From: Ignelater luminosus
Taxonomy: Eukaryota; Arthropoda; Insecta; Coleoptera; Elateridae
Reading direction: 5' to 3'
Assembly: GCA_011009095.1 (NCBI GenBank)
Contig: VTPC01089974.1
Coordinates: 62,001 to 126,000 of the forward strand
Length of the DNA: 64,000 bases
Shown: piece after piece, positions 38,201 to 50,900 of the stretch
Layout: each line of letters begins with the position of its first letter
Numbering within the stretch: position 1 is the first letter of the stretch
Position numbers and translations under genes: made by a program
The notes under the pieces: model-generated
Seen by the model: only the letters and a program-made list of their open reading frames with translations
Told to the model about the DNA's origin: nothing
Database searches by the model: none

Positions 38201-38714
38201 AATATAAAAAAGGTTTCATTTGAGGTTATATTATGAATTTGTTATCTTTATTATTACAGGGAAAATAATTCCACAAAATGGTTTTGGTGATTCTGAATGT
38301 TATGAATGAACATTTCCGAAATTGAAAACACGACAGGTAATATGAAAAATGTTTTATTCACATGTTACACATTGTAACAGAAATTCAAGAGATGCCATTT
38401 CCCTTCATGCAGCTACTACAAAGACAATTGCTACAAAAATATTTAAATATGAGATATCTATAACCTTCTTTAAATTTTAGTAAATATTTTTTAGGAATAA
38501 CTATAAGATTGGGACATGTTTGTATACTTAAAAGCAGTTGGAGAGCTACATATTTTTATTTAATTGTCAACAACCTGTAATTGATTTCAAACGATAAATT
38601 AAATTTTAAAATCCAATTCACATTTTTAATAATTCAATTAGCGTTTTATTTGCTTTGTGATTTCAACACTCCACTTTCATTTGTTGCAGGTTCAGAAATA
38701 ATAAACAATAAAGA
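35219..38714. other. Gene-free AT-rich stretch downstream of the protease gene
   Basis: The frame at 35646-35930 (94 codons, plus) shows no motif. I see no other structure. Confidence 0.45.
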
Positions 38715-38734
38715 TATATGAAAGTTCTCAAAGT

Positions 38735-38740
38735 TTTATT
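38735..38740 (-). terminator. Poly(A) signal AATAAA of the GD_N protease gene
   Basis: On the minus strand AATAAA lies about 34 nt after the TAA stop at 38774-38776, giving a short 3' UTR. This is a normal arrangement for an insect mRNA 3' end. Confidence 0.7.
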
Positions 38741-38773
38741 TGCAGAATATAAAAAGAGCCGACTAGTAAATAT

Positions 38774-38970
38774 TTAAGCAAGAGTAGCTTTAATCCAATT
38801 TAAATATTTAGCTAAATCTGTCAAAACAATATAATTTGATTCATTGCAAACGAGGTTATTTTGTAATCCCGCTCCAACCGATATGAGTCCACGTAATTGC
38901 CACACAGGTTTTGGGGTATCACTCAAAACTGTAAAGCCACTTCCAGATTCTCCAACACAAATGGTATTAG
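38774..38970 (-). CDS. GD_N protease exon 4: catalytic Ser and C-terminus
   Basis: Follows a 62-bp intron (38971-39032) and joins in frame to give YEKANTICVGESGSGF. Ser373 is in place. Cys369 and the Cys in LVCNES form the usual last disulfide. The C-terminal helix (LAKYLNWIKATLA) ends at TAA. Confidence 0.93.
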
Positions 38971-41900
38971 CTGAAAATTAAATGACTAAAATTAAAAAGA
39001 AACCCTTTTGAAAATGAAATCGTTTATTTTACCCTTTTCGTACACGGCGCAGAGGCCATTTTCAGACAGGAATGGAGCAAGATGTGGTTTCGAGTTTAGA
39101 CAAACATCACGAGCTGCCACTTTAACTTTAGCTTGTGTAAGTCTCTCAGTATAACGACCCTCATTATCGAATCCCAATCCCGCAACAATACCCTCTCGCC
39201 TTAGGACAGCCTGGACTTCGGGACTTTCTTCCCATAAACAAGCAGGCCTTACATAATCTGTAATTGTAACAGCCTTATCTAGTCTGATAATTGCTACATC
39301 GTTGTGGAAATTAATGGCGTTGTAACCAGAATGCACAATAACATCAATTACGTGAGCTTCTTGTACACCTTTGTTTTCAGATTTTGTAAAGTGTTCGCCT
39401 ACACGAATCCTAAGGATGTCGGAATTAAGGGGTATTTCGGAATTCTTTGGAGTTACACAATGAGCAGCTGTTAACAGATGGGTTGGAGATATTAATGTAG
39501 CGGAGCAGATGCTTTTTTGTGCGTTTCCTTTGGTTAGATAAATGGATGCGTGCCACGGCCATTGTCCTTCTGCTTCATTTTTGCCGCTAGATGAACCGGC
39601 GGGGAATAAAGGAACAGTGCCGCAACCAGTTACAGCTCTTGCTGTGGGTCTTGAATTTAAGAAATCTTTATTGTTGAGATCTCCAAAAAAGTATTCCTTG
39701 GAAATTTGTCCATTTTCTTCGACCCAGTTGAATTCGCTACAACAAAGAAAAAAGGAATAAATTATAATTTTAATATTTGTATTTCAAACATAAACGTATT
39801 TTAAGATAAATTTACAGCTATCGCGGAAATCTCTTAAGAAAGAAAAATCAATTCCTCGCTCTCGTAAGTTAATAGCTTTTTTATACTGCTTTTGCGTATA
39901 TGGCAGTTTTATTTCTTTTTTATACTATTCTTATGTGACAAAGAAATTTAGTATAGACTCTTTTGTGTCCCAGTCATTTCGCGCTATTCGGTTTGTGCCT
40001 GTAAATTAGTTCTCAAAATGTCCTCGGGGAAAATTAAATGGTAGAACTGAAAGCTCTCTAGATAGCATTTTCTTAAACAATTGACAAGAAAAATTGCTTT
40101 AGATCGAGTGCTTTATTTAACGACCATTCTAACAGAAACAAATGATATAAATTACGAGGAAGGCTGCAGCTTATTAAGGTTAAATTGTCTTTTTATGGTA
40201 AAAAAATTTTTAATTAATAAAACTACATTATTTCCGTTCTTTTATTGAAATTACCAGAAAAACTGTGCTACGAAGTTTGTTCAAATAGATTCATTGCATT
40301 CTTCTTATGTCATTTCTATTCTGGAAGCATTTATGCATTTAATTTTGCGTAGTAAACAAGGCAAGAGTATTATTTAATTATTTATAAAACAGAATAAAAA
40401 TAGACTTATTAGAGAAGTAAATGAAAGAATTACATTAAAATTTTTCATCTGTTAATGAAAATGTTTTTGTTGGGTACCTACAATATGTTCTAGAAACATT
40501 AAATAATGATCTAGTGCACACAGATGGTAATTCCCAGAGTTATTTGTGTTAAATCTACCAACTTTATAAACGCATAAAATATTATTTTCATTACCAGAAT
40601 TTTAAGCTGTCCTGTAAAAATGTTTGCATAATTTATATTAACAACTACTACTTTTTTCAGTGGGAAGATAATTTAGGATTCTAATGACTTTTTTTCTGCT
40701 GGAAATGGTAAAACCTTTATAATAAATTTATGTATTTTTTGTACATACCTAACGGTTAGTGCTAATTCTGAGATAGATTCAAGAAAATAACTCCGTCTTA
40801 AGATTTTATAAAACGCGGAAAGTTTTTGAAAGAGGGCAAATTAAAGTGGTTTTTTCAGGCAAAAACAAAACGCTGTTTAAATGCGTGTTCATTAAAGAAT
40901 AACATTTGTGGTTCTAATAATCTTAATAGTGATAACAGCAAGCTGTTGAAGCTCATCTAAAAAGGAGCACTTGCAAATTATACACCATCCTTGGTTATGG
41001 TTATGCACGATTAAAAATATTCTATTTTCTCTACCACTTTGGAATGATTTAACATGGAGAACTAAATGATAATACTATTGTTGCAAATTATTTACTTGCT
41101 TTATTTTTTTTTATTATGTTTATTAATAAATCAAAACAATCAGCAAAGCTTCATGTTGGGAACTAAAAGTTAGAACGATCAAACAAAAGGGTGCAAAGAT
41201 GTTTTACGTCACAGCTTTATAGGAGACTAAAATGTAATAAATTCGTCTACCAAAATAATTAAAATGGCAATTGCAATCATTTATTTTCATTTGTATGTTT
41301 TAATGTCATCTATAACACTAAATTTTGGTGATGAAAAAGAGTTGGAAGGTTAAGAGAAAAACCTATTTGTGCCGAATAAAATAATTAACTTTAACCTTTC
41401 AGCTTAACTTAGAATCGGTAAATTCTCAGGAAAGGTTTTTTGTGGTGGTTATAAGTTTTGCTTCTGACACTAAATAAAAGTTTAATTTAACAGTAGCAGC
41501 TTTTATTTAAGTCTCAATTCCTACCCTCACCAATATAATTTGCAATAACAAAAAACAAAAAGAGGTTTTACTTTTCCTGTTCCGAAGGTATACTCATACT
41601 TTTTCTCCAACTGTATGTAAATCTTTCGGTGCAAGCCCATTTAAACTGTTGTCTTGGGACCAAAAATATGTTTTTCTACAACCGTCAAAAAAAGGTTAGA
41701 TTTAAGCATCGCCAAGGATACGGGAAACTTTTCATTTTTTCACATGGGAGCAAAATATGTATTTTACGCCCATGTGCGCAAAGAAAACCATGTTTCACGC
41801 ACATGTGCGAGAAAAGAAAACAAAAATGACACATTAGGTAACTCTGCTTATTTTTGCAATTTAATACTTTATTATTTTGCATTTTCACTGCACACTTGTT

Positions 41901-44900
41901 TTGTATAATTTACTTCAAAAATTCACATAATAATGTTTGAAGGTTGTAGAAAAAATGTTGTTTGCATTTCGTGAGGGAAATCAGTGATTTTTTGGCGCAG
42001 TCGAATGACTGATTTCTCGCACTTAATACAAAAATAACTATTTCTTTACTAAGGAGAAAACTGAATATTTTAGTTTTGCAAAAAAGAATTTGTTCGAGCG
42101 ATTGGAATTTTTGATGTTTTTCAGAAGTCTCTGTCTTTAAACGTCAATATCTCGAGGACCCAATTCGTTCCAGGTACTACAATTTGGCCTGGTTGTCTTT
42201 TTACTTATGCCCAGTCTTTTATTGACTAAAGATTGCATTCATTTTTAATATCGTTGAGCCCATAATTTCCCTTTATTTTCATAGTTTTCTCGCTTCTTTA
42301 GCTTGTCATATTTGATCCATTTTACAAATTTCTGCTCACCTCTCACCTGCATTTTGTTGGATTAACAACAAGATTTATACAGGGTGATCATTTTAAAACT
42401 TCCCACTTTGAATAACTCTTTAATTAGTACAATTATCAAAAATCGCCAAAACGCGTCGCTTTTGTTTTGGAGGGGGACATTTAATAATAATAATAACCTC
42501 CTCTAGTCAGTTGGAAAACTTCAACCCTCCCTTCCAGCCACCCCCTCCCCAAAATTTTAAATGGCACTACCCCATGTGTGATATATCATTCTAAAGGGTA
42601 TAAGATTTTCAATCTTTTACATCAAAGAAAATTAAAATTAGCCCAGCCGTTTGTGAACTAGACATAAAAATGTGTTTAATTTAATCAATACATTTTAATT
42701 TTCTTTGAAGTAAAAGATTGAGAGTTTTCTACCGTTTAAAATGATATATCACAAAAGGGGTAGTGCCGTTTAAAATTTTGGGGTGGGAGTGGTTGGGGGG
42801 AGGGTGCAAGTTTCCCAGAATCTTAAATGGCACTACCCCATGTGTGATATATCATTTTAAAGGGTATAAAATTTTCAATCCTTTACATCAAAGAATATGA
42901 AAATTAGCCCAGCCGTTCGTGAACTAGAGACAGAAACGTATTGATTGAATTAAATACATTTTTGGCTCCAATTCACAAACGGCTGGGGCGATTTTAATTT
43001 TCTTTGATTCAAAAGATTAAGAATTTCATACCCTTTAAAATGATATATCACACATAGGGAAGTGCCATTTAAAATTTTGGGGAGGGAGTGGCTGGGGGGA
43101 GGGTTAAAGTTTCCCAACTGACTAGAGTAGGTTATTCAATGTCCCCCTCCAAGACAAAAGCGACGGGTTTCGGCGATATTTGATAATTTTACTAATTATA
43201 GAGTTATTCAAGGAGGGAAGAGCCTAAACCATAACAATTTGAACTCAAAAAGATCTTAAGCAGTCTTGACTTGTTGTTTTTCCACTAATATTATTAAGTC
43301 ATTTACTTTCTTAGATATCATTTTGTTGTTAATTTTTTATATTAATTGGTTCATTCTTCTCTCAATGTACCACAGCTATACTACGTTTAGTGTAAATTCC
43401 ATAAGTCCTGGAGACTTACTATTATTTAATGTTTTAAGAGAATTTTTGGCTCCTTTCTTGTTTATCTTTTGTTAATTACGAAATCGTGATTATTTTGTTC
43501 TTCATCTTGTCTTTCAGTAATTTGATGCAGGCATTTATAGGACATAGTAGGAAGTTCAAGACTGATATTTTTAAATTACAAATGTAAAATTTTCGCGGAA
43601 TTTGGAACACCGGTGAAAACACGTTCGATTACGATAGCAGCATCGACTTTGGAAAGAGGACTATCAGTATCTTTTACTATTACTAGCTCTTATTCCTAGC
43701 ATTCCTTTAGTAAATCTCAAACTGTATTGGTGACATTTCTTCTAAATTATTCTTTTTGATACTAGATTGTTATGATACAAAAGGTATCATTCAAAAATGG
43801 GAGATATCTGTTTCCATATGTTTGCTTTAAAAAAATGAAAAAGAAAGAAAGAAAAGAAGTTTTGGGATAGTTTTTGACACTATTAAAGAGTATGCCAATA
43901 TAAAGATGCAAAGATCATTTTGGAGAAGCAAAGTTAGTCAAAATTCTAGAAATTGAAATTTACCTTGATGCAAAATTATGACAAAAATCGTCAGTCTTAA
44001 ATCATGAATGCCTAAACTTGCAAGTCTCCGTCGCTTAAAAGAAAATTAATAATAAAATATTCCCACAGATAGAAACAATTTTATATGTATGATGAAATCT
44101 TTTACAGCAATGTTTCATTCACATTCTATGTACAACCCATATATCCTCAAATTGGATTATCAAAATGACTTTGGTTTAGATATATGCAAGTTACATCTGA
44201 ATTGCATTACCTCCCAATTATGTTCTAAATTTAGACACTTAGAGACTGGCTACAGGGACATGAAACTATCTATTAACATATCATTGATTCATGTATGCCT
44301 GTTGTGAACAGAAAGCAGTTGCAACTGCACTTGAAATTTATTTACTTCACAAGGCTACCCACAGTTTTTCAACATCTAGCGAAGATACTGCTACAAACAC
44401 GGCTCTGGAAACCGTCTTAAGTACCGATTGGTTGCTGCTAAAGCTGGCCGTAAAAATATCGAACTTTAGAAAAGCCCGCATAAAAGAAATTCAAAATGAA
44501 TATAAACACAAAATCAAGGTGCTGGAGGACAAAGGTGGTACAGTTGGAGAAGCAACTAACGCAGAAAACCGATGCCTTAAAACAATATTTCAGGCAAAAT
44601 AATGTGGGATTTTTGGCATTTCTATTGAGTTATGGAAATTACGAACCGATGGAGAGCGGCAGCAAGCTGAATAAACAGCGAGACTACCTCCATCGCATAT
44701 ACTTTGAATTTATAACATTGGTGTACTATCTGTAAATTGCTTATTTCACTTTTTGAAATGTAAATGACGTCTTGTAAATGGAGTGGGTATTTATGAAATA
44801 AATTGAAAATTTTTAATATGCAACTTTTGCATGTATCAACTTTTTTAATTGTTTTTTTAGGTTAGTAAATTGTTTTCTGTTTTCTATTTTATTTTTCTTG

Positions 44901-47900
44901 CCTTGCTAATTTCTTATTGATTTCTTTTAAGTTGAAATGAAATTTGGATACTTAGACGTCTATTCTCTAATTGCACGCTTTCAATCTTTTAAGGATTTAT
45001 GTGTTAGAGGGGCAATATTTCTTTGTGGGTGTCAGCGAAACGTGGTTATGTAGGCATACTAATGTTTCACACCTGACTATTGATGGCTATGAATTTCACT
45101 ACATTCCCCGTGATTACTGTACGCGGAGGTGTGGGATTTTACATTAAATCTAACATACCCTTTGAGGTTGTTATAGAAAATATCAGTCCTTTTCTTGAAT
45201 AGTTATGGGTTACGGTAAATATTAAAAGCCTTAAGTTGGCAATTATGCATTGTACCTCTAACACAAATTTTCAAACTTTTATAAACGAACTTGATGATAG
45301 TTCTCTTCCCTACTTGTGGTGATATTCTTTGTGTGGGTGACATTGACACCTCTAAGTACCGTTACATTGCAAATTTACTGAAATAATACAACTTCAAACA
45401 AATAATTGATGACCAACAAGAGTGACGTAAGACTCAGTAACTCTGATTACGTAATTATTGTGATATTATTACATGACAATTTTGATCACAATCTTGTTTA
45501 CTGTGAATGCAATCTTTTTTCCTTCTCCATCCTCGAGAGTAATTAAATCTAGAAATTTCCGTTCTTTTAATTATGATGCTTTCGTACCTGATGTTTATAT
45601 CGTCCATTGGTTAACACTTCTCGATATGGACGATGGAGATGATTAAGTCGCATATTTGATAGATAATCTAACACACCTCTTTGATATTCATGAAACAAAT
45701 ATAATTCATCATACAGTAAACAAGGATCATAAATCACAGATTATGTATAAAGTTAAGGATCTAAAATCTGAGAAAACAAAAAATCCAGGAAATTGGAATA
45801 ATTATAAAGAAATCAGAAATTTTGTTACAAGTGCTATTAGAAGAGAAAAATGAAAGTATCTTGATTTTAAGTTTGCTAATAAAAACTCTAAGCAATTTTG
45901 ACCAAGCCGTAAACAATGAGTATATAACACGAAGCAAAAGTCAGGGTGTTACCTTGCCGCAGCATCTTTGGGAGGTTCTTCAGTTCTAGTAATAATCCCA
46001 AATCGATAGAGGAACTGCGCCCTATAAGCATTTTATCTATAATTCCAAAGATACTTAAGCAAATTTTGGCTCAACAAGCTTAATTCTCATCTTTCGGAGT
46101 ACAACCTACTTCCAATGAATCTATCTAGTTCTCAGGCTAAACGTAGTTGCTCATTGGTCCTCTTAAACGTAACAGACTATATCTTAAGAAATTGTTAACT
46201 ATTTTATCGCTTTTAGATTATTCCACGGTGTTTGGCACTTTGAATCATCAAACCCTTTTAGCTATGTTAAAGTAAACTGGTCTGGGTGCGGGCGCTGTCA
46301 CACTTTTTTATCATTACTTGGAGACTCGTACTTTACTTGTAAAGTTAGTTAACAGTCGATCTACGTCAAGACAAACCGATGTTATGGTTTGTTTTTAAAT
46401 CCTTTGAGAAAAACATCCGAGGCGTTCTATGCTTAATGGTATTCTTGAACTTTCTCAGAATCGTTTTAATGCAGAATTCTGTGGGTAAGAATCCGAATAA
46501 CAATAAGTGAAAATATAAAACCAGGAAAATGGACAAATTGATGTCAACTCCAAAGTAAAAACATAGTTTCAATAATTCTCAAGATATCATCTCATTAGGT
46601 GTATTATAGCAAATCATCAAAACTGTATACAAACGCTATTCCTAAAATAGTTGAAGCTGTTAAATGTAATAGATGAATAATGTATTCTTCCTTAATCTCT
46701 TGTGCCAAGTACCTTAGTGTATGCTTTTACTAGGCTTTCAAAGTTTTATTTTTTCTTTTCCTGGAAACTTAATGCCTAACATGTAATTTTCTTTTTATTG
46801 CAAAAGGAAATTCTTAAGCACCTTCACTTCAATTTTATTAAAACCTTAAAGTCGCGACAATTCGGAGCTATCGATAGTATCATTTCCTTTCTATAAGGTC
46901 ACAGTATCTCGTAGAGAACTACACAATAAACTTTTTTTTGTGTTGAAAACTACTAAAAATACTGCTCTTTAACCAATCCTTATACACCATTCTGGCTAAT
47001 AAAAGTGGGCGATTCTTTAAGTTCAACTTTTACTGCTTTTTTTATTGTTTGAGACGGAGTTTTACCGATTATTGGTAGTAAAGGTACATTTAGAAAATCA
47101 TTTTTACAGTGCAAGAAACTATTAAGTAGTGTCCCTTAATACTCCTGATTTATATCTTTCAATTTAAGGGACGTAACATTGAAGCAATTCCGTAATTCTA
47201 TCGACAGTTCACGTAATTTAAAGTTCATGGATCTTTAAAGTCGAAGAACTATTATCTAAGCAGTTTAGCAAAAAAAAGCAGATTACAGGGATTTTTAACT
47301 TTTTAACATAGCTCTGGTAAATTGCGTAGAAAATGCCTAAAAAACAAAACTATTTATAAAATAATTCATTTTATAGTTTTGATTGACGGCAGTCAATAAT
47401 TTCCATAAAACATGAATCCTCATTTCCTAGCTGAACAGCTTTCGTTTTTCTCGACGAAAAGAAAACAAATAAGAATGATTTCGAAATAATGCTATCTCGA
47501 TCTAGCTTTCGTTAACATTCACGCAATCTTATAATTTCGGTTGCCAGTTCAAAGTGTTTGTAGCAATTTGTAGTTACAAATTATTTTATAATGATGGCGA
47601 TATTACGTGAGATGAAATTTTAGCTATTCGTTATGGCTTTGTTTGTATTAAACGTTCACGTTTTGTAAACCAATTTCTTTACTACTCAAATTAGTAGTCG
47701 TTTTATGTTTGAACAAAATTAATTTTATCGATTACCTATCTTCATTAGGAATGGGTTTGTTGGCGTTAATGTAAAAGATGTTTAACAATGGGTACTAACC
47801 GAACGTATTACATTTTTTATGCAAAAGTACATAAATTTCTTAATTAATGTAGGAAGTAATTTGTAAAGGGTTTGTCTAATAAATCAAACTGGTAGGTTTT

Positions 47901-50900
47901 AGAAAGTTAAATAGAGAGTACTCAGCGAGTACTCATTAAAATATTTTTTATTAATTAAAAAAGAGACTAAATTTTCCTTTTATTCTCTCTAGCCTGAATA
48001 ATTTGAATATTTTAAGAAAGCTTTTGATTCGAACCAACTCAAAGAATTTAACTTCTACAAACTTACATCTGGCCTTTTTACTTAGCCGAATATAGTAGAC
48101 AAAAATGAAAAATGGGATTACAAATGTAAATAAATAAAATAATAATTATACTACAATTAGGATCTTCTGGTGGTGCATACAGGCATGCAGGTGGCCAAAT
48201 TTTAAGTACTGGTATGCATCCATTTCTCTGCATTACAGTAGTATTTCTTCAAAGATAGAAAAAACTAAACTTCTTAAATCTCTTATGAAATTTTAATTTA
48301 ATTTAATTGATAAAAATTATTATAAATAGCATGACCCGAGACTTACGGCAAAATAAAAGGGCGACATCATTTAAGTACATTTTAAGGGACAAAAAATGAT
48401 AATTAATAAGTGACATTTTTAAAAAAAAACAAAGAATATACCGACCTTACGCAATATAAAATGAATTCTTCTTTCAATGCGTTTATAGCATATTTATTGC
48501 GTCAACGCCAAGATTCAATTTATTATAAAAAACAAAAGAAAAGCTAACCGAAATAGCTTTGTAAAAACAAGCAGTGTATCCTTCCCCAGAAACATATTGG
48601 TCTACGTAAACAACAACTAAATTAATACTGTTTAACAAGAGATAGATTTTCTGTTTTATCAAATATCCCTACAAATTTCTGCTTAAAAAATTGTTTTGAA
48701 ATATTATTAGAACATTTTCAAATATTTGATGTGGTAAGTTGCTAACAACACAATAGTGTTTTAAGTTTCATCATCTGAATGTTTAAATTAATCAATCAAG
48801 CTCATTTACAGAAGAACCTTGCAGAATATTGTTTGCGAATGAGAAGGAGGATATTGCATCACTTATTGGATTATGAGTGATATTTCTGAAAAATAGATGC
48901 GAATTATGGGAGAATTTGATAGTAATAAAAGTATTGATATTCATTTTTTTAACAAGTTGAAATATGCAGTTTAAAAAAAAGTACTTGTAGGTCGCACTTA
49001 TATCTTGATATCCAAACATTATAAATATGTAACATTCACTGCAAATAAATTATGAAAAAGTTGAGCTAAAATATTGAGATGAAACTTAGTCGTAGAAACG
49101 TAGTATTGCTTTCTCCCAAATATACAAACAGCTAAAAAATTCCAGCTTAATTACTTTTAAATATTTTTCAATTTTTAATACCAAACAAGGAAAACAACTA
49201 CTAACAAAGGTGTTTGCCACCAGCAAGGACGTGTACTAAAAACTTTTTACGGAATAATTGCGTAGGGCTCTCGAGTACGTTGTGCGTGCGTTGAGAGCTG
49301 TTTACACTTCGTTTTAACAAGAACAGTCCGTTATTGATCCAGTAGGTACTTTGCGTTAAATTTATACCCACATGTAAGATTGGAAGGAAATTTTAAAATT
49401 CTCTCTCTGTCTCTACGTATGTGTATGTGTGCACTCGTAATATAAAAGCCACGCTACACTTCTTTTTATTTGCATTTACAACGAGATAAAAATCCTCTGG
49501 GAATTTGCATATACTATTAATGCACAAATTTACATTGCAAATGAGAGTAAATTACTTACCCGCCGTGTTCTGGGCACACAGTTCTAGCATTCAATCGAAA
49601 ACCGATCAGCTTAGGTGCTTTATCTCCATCATATTTAACAAAAATGCGCGCCTTAACTGGTTCACCTGCCTTCAATAAGAAGTCTCTGTTCTTAAGCAGA
49701 TACTCGAGATGATCCACAGTTACAACTTCACCGAAATTATCCTGCAATACAAAGCTAGTGTAAATGTAGTGTATTATTCAAGCCTGCAAGATACACAATA
49801 TAGAAGCAGTCTAAATGCAAATCTACACGAATTAATAGTAGTAATCCCTTTTAGTTGAATTGTTTAATTCGTATTCTCAGGTAGCATTCAAATGTCTTAC
49901 AAATTTGGTACTGATCAAAAGAGAATTATTCAAGCTTCAATTAGAATGTACCATTAATGTATACCTAAGACATCAGAATCAGATTTCACGTTTGACTAAA
50001 CAATCTAATTTGCCAGTTACGTATTATAATATGTATGTGAAGAATATTCTTTTAAATTCTATAGTTTACTTTCTCATTTTACTGTCTTTTCAAATTCTAA
50101 TATAAATTCCTAAGCCTAAAACTAGAAGTTTTTTGTGCAAGGTTTGTAATGATAATTTTTTCTATAGAAGAATTTACATTATGTTTAGGTATTGAGATGT
50201 CATGCCTACGTTGTATTTATCGTATGTAATATGATTATAATTTTAGAGCCTATAGATGCGATGTAATGATAGTGGCAGAAAAACCACATACTACTACATA
50301 TTATGTATGGAGATGGTGCCTACCGCAAGAAAATGTATTTGGAGATGTTGTATAACTTGTTTACATACATAAATGAAGCAGAATAACTTACAAGATTTCG
50401 TTATTGCTTGTGCTATCATATACAGGGTGTTTCGGAAGAATGTACTGCTACCTACATAGATCATAATACGCAATAGTCCTACAATGAGTCTCTAATGACT
50501 GTATAAATTATAAGAGAATGTGAGATAATATAGTTCCAACAAATAAATAAATTTTATGTCACGGCATTGTTCTTCAGATATTGAAAAGAAATTTGAAATA
50601 AAGGAGTATTTTACAAAATTCAATTTTAAATTAAATTGGTGCAAGCGGACAGATATAAACGAATTTTGCCAATTTGTATGTAAATTTCAAAAAGAACAAA
50701 ATTGTTTGTTTATTTAGTAGCGTTATGACTTTCCCAAAACCATATTGATCATAGCAGATATTCTAAGTTGCGCCCATAAAAATAGCATTAATATAAACAA
50801 CAAATGTTTACAAAAACTAAACTGATGAACATTGCAATTTGAAATTCTCAAAGATTCTATCCATTTTGAGACTAATTTGCGTTGATCATATATTCCTGTT

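Noticed and set aside
39542-39760. 72-codon plus-strand frame
   Set aside because: It is antisense to protease exon 3, which has clear family motifs.
41629-41908. Three overlapping frames on both strands
   Set aside because: Three frames open at once over a palindromic, low-complexity segment point to composition, not coding.
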